This document shows positions 14,449 through 16,414 of a stretch of DNA of 16,414 nucleotides, one piece after another. This DNA comes from Thermoplasmata archaeon (GTDB taxonomy: Archaea; Thermoplasmatota; Thermoplasmata; Lutacidiplasmatales; UBA184), in the NCBI GenBank assembly GCA_030038885.1, contig JASHQY010000017.1:1-16414 (forward strand). The letters run 5' to 3'. The first letter of the stretch is position 1, and the number at the start of each line of letters is the position of its first letter. The position numbers were made by a program, and so were the translations under genes. Under the pieces are notes generated by a model that searched no databases, was not told the origin of the DNA, and saw nothing but the letters and a program-made list of their open reading frames with translations.

Positions 14449-14474
14449 CGATACGAGGTCAGCGGACCGGGGGC

Positions 14475-14481
14475 AAATAGA
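14475..14481 (-). promoter_or_regulatory. pyrF: TATA-like box of pyrF
   Basis: TCTATTT read on the minus strand is centred about 30 nt before GTG 14448. It is the only AT-rich block in this half of the 115-nt divergent spacer between pyrF and the RPA gene. Confidence 0.45.
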
Positions 14482-14521
14482 TTGCCGTCGCCACCGTTCA
14501 ACCCCCGCGCCGGTGCGGTCA

Positions 14522-14558
14522 GTTTTATCGGTCGCGACCGTTCCGGACCTCCGGAACG
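14522..14558 (+). promoter_or_regulatory. RPA-operon promoter with a perfect 9-2-9 palindrome
   Basis: GTTTTAT at 14522-14528 is a TATA-like box. A perfect inverted repeat, CGTTCCGGA (14539-14547) and TCCGGAACG (14550-14558) with spacer CC, covers the predicted transcription start about 26 nt downstream and ends 5 nt before ATG 14564. It could be a dimeric repressor operator or, in RNA, a 9-bp stem with too short a loop to close fully. The operator reading is more natural. Confidence 0.55.
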
Positions 14559-14563
14559 TCGTG

Positions 14564-15730
14564 ATGTCCGCCACGGATCCCGCACCGGAGCTCCCCGAGA
14601 CCCGGCTCCGGGACCTTCGTCCCACCGCATCGCCGGTCGAGATCCTGGCCCGGGTCGTCGCCGTCGAGCGTCGGGAGGTGACCCGACGCTCCGACGGGGG
14701 CCGACGTCCGCTCGTCTCGGGCCTGCTCAGCGACGGCACCGCGACCGTCCGGTTCACGTGGTGGGACCCGCCGCGCGAGGGGGTCGAGCGCGGCACGGTC
14801 CTCCGCGCGGTCGGCGCGGAGGTCCGGGAGTTCCGCGGGCGCCCCGAGCTCACGTTCGGCTGGAAGACGCGGGTCGGACCGGCGAGCGCGGCCGAGCTCC
14901 CGCGGGTCACGGGCGAGGAGTTCCCGAAAAAGCACGTCGCGGACCTGGGGCCCGCGGACGAGGGCTTCCGGCTCCGCGCCCGCGTCGTCCGGGTCCAGCC
15001 CAAGTCGGTGACGGTCGGCGAGGAGCGACGCGTGGTGCACGAGGGGCTGCTCGCGGACCGCACCGGCTCGATCGCGTTCTCTGCGTGGTCCGACTTCCAG
15101 CTCGCGCCGGGAGAGGCCGTCCAGGTCGCGGGCGGGTACGTCCGTCCCTTCCGAGGCCGTCCCCAGCTCGTCCTCGATGAGCGATCGGTCGTCGCCCGGG
15201 TCGACCCCGACGATCTGCCCGAGCCGGCCGAGCTCTTGCGGGCGACCCCGAAGTCGATCGCCCGCGTGGAGGACGAGGGCGGCGGGGAAGCGATCGCCGT
15301 CGAGGGGATCGTCGTCGGCCTCCTGCCGCCGAGCGGGCTCGTCTACCGGTGCCCGACGTGCCGCCGTTCCGTCACGGGCGGCCTGTGCCGGGTGCACGGC
15401 CAGGTCGAGGGACAGGCGGACCTCCGGGCCCGCATCGTGCTCGACGACGGCACCGGGGCGCTCACGGTCAACGCGGGACGCGCCGAGACCGAGCGGCTCT
15501 GGGGGCTCTCGCTCGCGGAAGTGCGCGCGCGCCTCCGCGACCTGCCGGACCCGAGCGTTCTCGAGGAGCAGCTCTTGGAGCGCCTCTTGGGCCGCCGCCT
15601 GCGGGTGCGGGGACCGGGCACGAAGGACGACTTCGGCATCACGCTGCAGCCGGAGTCGATCGAGACGATCGACGTCGACCTCGACGCGGCGGCCTCGGAG
15701 CTCGCCGCGCGGCTCCCGGGAGGCCGCTGA
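14564..15730 (+). CDS. rpa: RPA-like single-stranded DNA-binding protein
   Basis: The product is 388 aa, an archaeal replication protein A that coats ssDNA during replication and repair. Three OB-like domains can be traced: about 14-105 (LVSGLLSDGTATVRFTWWD is the core of the first), about 125-210 (GLLADRTGSIAFSAWSDF, second) and about 240-370 (ARIVLDDGTGALTVNAG, third). The third carries a zinc ribbon CPTC...CRVH (Cys263, Cys266, Cys275, His278). The repeated (A/G)xLxDxTGxxxF pattern is typical of OB strands. ATG 14564 is preferred because upstream codons precede the TATA-like box; GTG 14561 is an alternative. The stop overlaps the next start as TGATG, so it is cotranscribed with the RPA-associated gene, the standard euryarchaeal pairing. 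Confidence 0.88.
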   Translation: MSATDPAPELPETRLRDLRPTASPVEILARVVAVERREVTRRSDGGRRPLVSGLLSDGTATVRFTWWDPPREGVERGTVLRAVGAEVREFRGRPELTFGWKTRVGPASAAELPRVTGEEFPKKHVADLGPADEGFRLRARVVRVQPKSVTVGEERRVVHEGLLADRTGSIAFSAWSDFQLAPGEAVQVAGGYVRPFRGRPQLVLDERSVVARVDPDDLPEPAELLRATPKSIARVEDEGGGEAIAVEGIVVGLLPPSGLVYRCPTCRRSVTGGLCRVHGQVEGQADLRARIVLDDGTGALTVNAGRAETERLWGLSLAEVRARLRDLPDPSVLEEQLLERLLGRRLRVRGPGTKDDFGITLQPESIETIDVDLDAAASELAARLPGGR

Positions 15731-16414
15731 TGGCGCTCCGCGAGCCCGCCTGGCGCGTGAGCGCCCGGGAGCTCGAGAGCTCGCTCGAGGAGGAGCGCGG
15801 CCCGGGCGAGCGCGCTGCCGGCTACCTGCTCTCCCCGTTCGGGGCGCGGATGAACCGGGTCGTGGTCGCGGGCGCGCTCACCCCGGCGGAATCGATCGGC
15901 CGCGACGAGTCGTCCGCGTTCTGGCGGGCGCGCCTCTCCGACCCGACCGGGGCGGTCGCGGTCACCGCGGGGAGCTTCCAGCCCCGCGCGATGGCCCAGC
16001 TCCGCGCGGCCCGGGAGCCCCGCCCCGCGATGGTCGTCGGGAAGGTCCACCTCTACCGCGGACACGACGGGGTCGGCTACGTGTCGGTCCGCGCGGAGAG
16101 CGTCCGGTCGCTCTCGGAGACCGAGGAGCGAGGGCTGCTCGCCGACATGGTCCGCCACACGCTCGATCGCCTCGATCTGATCGAGCGGATCGAGAAGTCC
16201 CCTTCGACGCCGGAGAGCGACCTCCGCGCGGACGGGGTGCCTCCCGCGTGGATCCGCGCCGCGCACGAGGCCCTGCGGCGCTACCCGAACGTCGACCGGG
16301 GTGCGTTCCGCCGCGAGCTCGCCGCCACGGTCCGGTGGGTGGCGGGCGAGAGCGGCCCCGCGGCCCCCGCGGAGCCTCCGCCGCCGACCGTGACCGTCAC
16401 CCGCGCGCCCGCGC
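15730..16414 (+). CDS. RPA-associated protein (COG3390-like), 3' truncated by the window
   Basis: The frame from ATG 15730 (overlapping the RPA stop by 1 nt) stays open for 228 codons to the window end. The product starts MALREPAWRVSARELESS. It has an OB-like domain with ARMNRVVVAGALTPAESIG (about 40-58), FWRARLSDPTGAVAVTAG (about 64-81) and MVVGKVHLYRG (about 100-110). A helical stretch, ERGLLADMVRHTLDRLDLIERI, follows, and then a Pro/Ala-rich linker. This order and the position after RPA match the euryarchaeal RPA-associated proteins (rpap in Haloferax), which interact with RPA. I assign it from context plus motifs. The C-terminal end is beyond the window. Confidence 0.8.
   Translation, partial: MALREPAWRVSARELESSLEEERGPGERAAGYLLSPFGARMNRVVVAGALTPAESIGRDESSAFWRARLSDPTGAVAVTAGSFQPRAMAQLRAAREPRPAMVVGKVHLYRGHDGVGYVSVRAESVRSLSETEERGLLADMVRHTLDRLDLIERIEKSPSTPESDLRADGVPPAWIRAAHEALRRYPNVDRGAFRRELAATVRWVAGESGPAAPAEPPPPTVTVTRAPA

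Noticed and set aside
14449..15063. N-terminal extension of pyrF (about 200 codons)
   Set aside because: It lies antisense inside the RPA gene, is Ser/Arg/Thr-rich and has no PyrF homology. The conserved protein starts at GTG 14448.
1..16414. tRNA, rRNA or CRISPR array
   Set aside because: No cloverleaf with a proper T-arm, no rRNA segment and no regularly spaced repeats were seen by eye. A covariance-model scan would be the decisive check.

Overview
The window is about 70% G+C and reads as an archaeal chromosome, most likely a high-GC member of the Thermoplasmatota or a related euryarchaeal lineage (inference). The support is: a multi-OB-fold zinc-finger RPA followed by an RPA-associated protein; AT-rich TATA-like boxes about 25-30 nt upstream of many start codons, as expected for leaderless archaeal transcripts; a TPP riboswitch, a class known in Thermoplasmatales; and frequent GTG starts. 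The proteins are not unusually acidic, which argues against haloarchaea.

Positions 1-960 hold the tail of an unrecognised plus-strand gene, then a RelE/ParE-like toxin-antitoxin pair whose promoter is framed by CGATGG half-sites. Positions 961-1738 hold no convincing gene but contain a hairpin and a duplicated, roughly 46-bp hairpin-forming repeat. A 114-aa orphan gene (1739-2083) follows. A MarR-type regulator and a DHA2-like drug exporter form an operon (2174-4487).

Positions 4542-11195 are one minus-strand block: TPP riboswitch, thiB, thiP, thiQ, then acnA only 7 nt after thiQ. The three transporter genes overlap one another. The riboswitch therefore probably controls thiamine uptake and may also affect aconitase. 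The leader 3' of the aptamer contains a 14-codon mini-ORF, a hairpin over the thiB Shine-Dalgarno, and a repeat of the aptamer's CTGAGAGG box. Together these suggest a concrete switching mechanism.

Divergent from this block are a possible IS110 relic, pdxS (PLP synthase) and a GT4 glycosyltransferase. The glycosyltransferase converges with, and overlaps, a type 2-like pyrF on the minus strand. Divergent from pyrF is the RPA/RPA-associated operon, which runs off the window; a perfect 9-2-9 palindrome lies at its predicted transcription start. Cofactor supply is the main theme (thiamine uptake, PLP synthesis), alongside TCA metabolism, pyrimidine synthesis and DNA maintenance. The best candidates for undescribed biology are the riboswitch expression platform, the thiamine-aconitase linkage and the operator-like palindromes.
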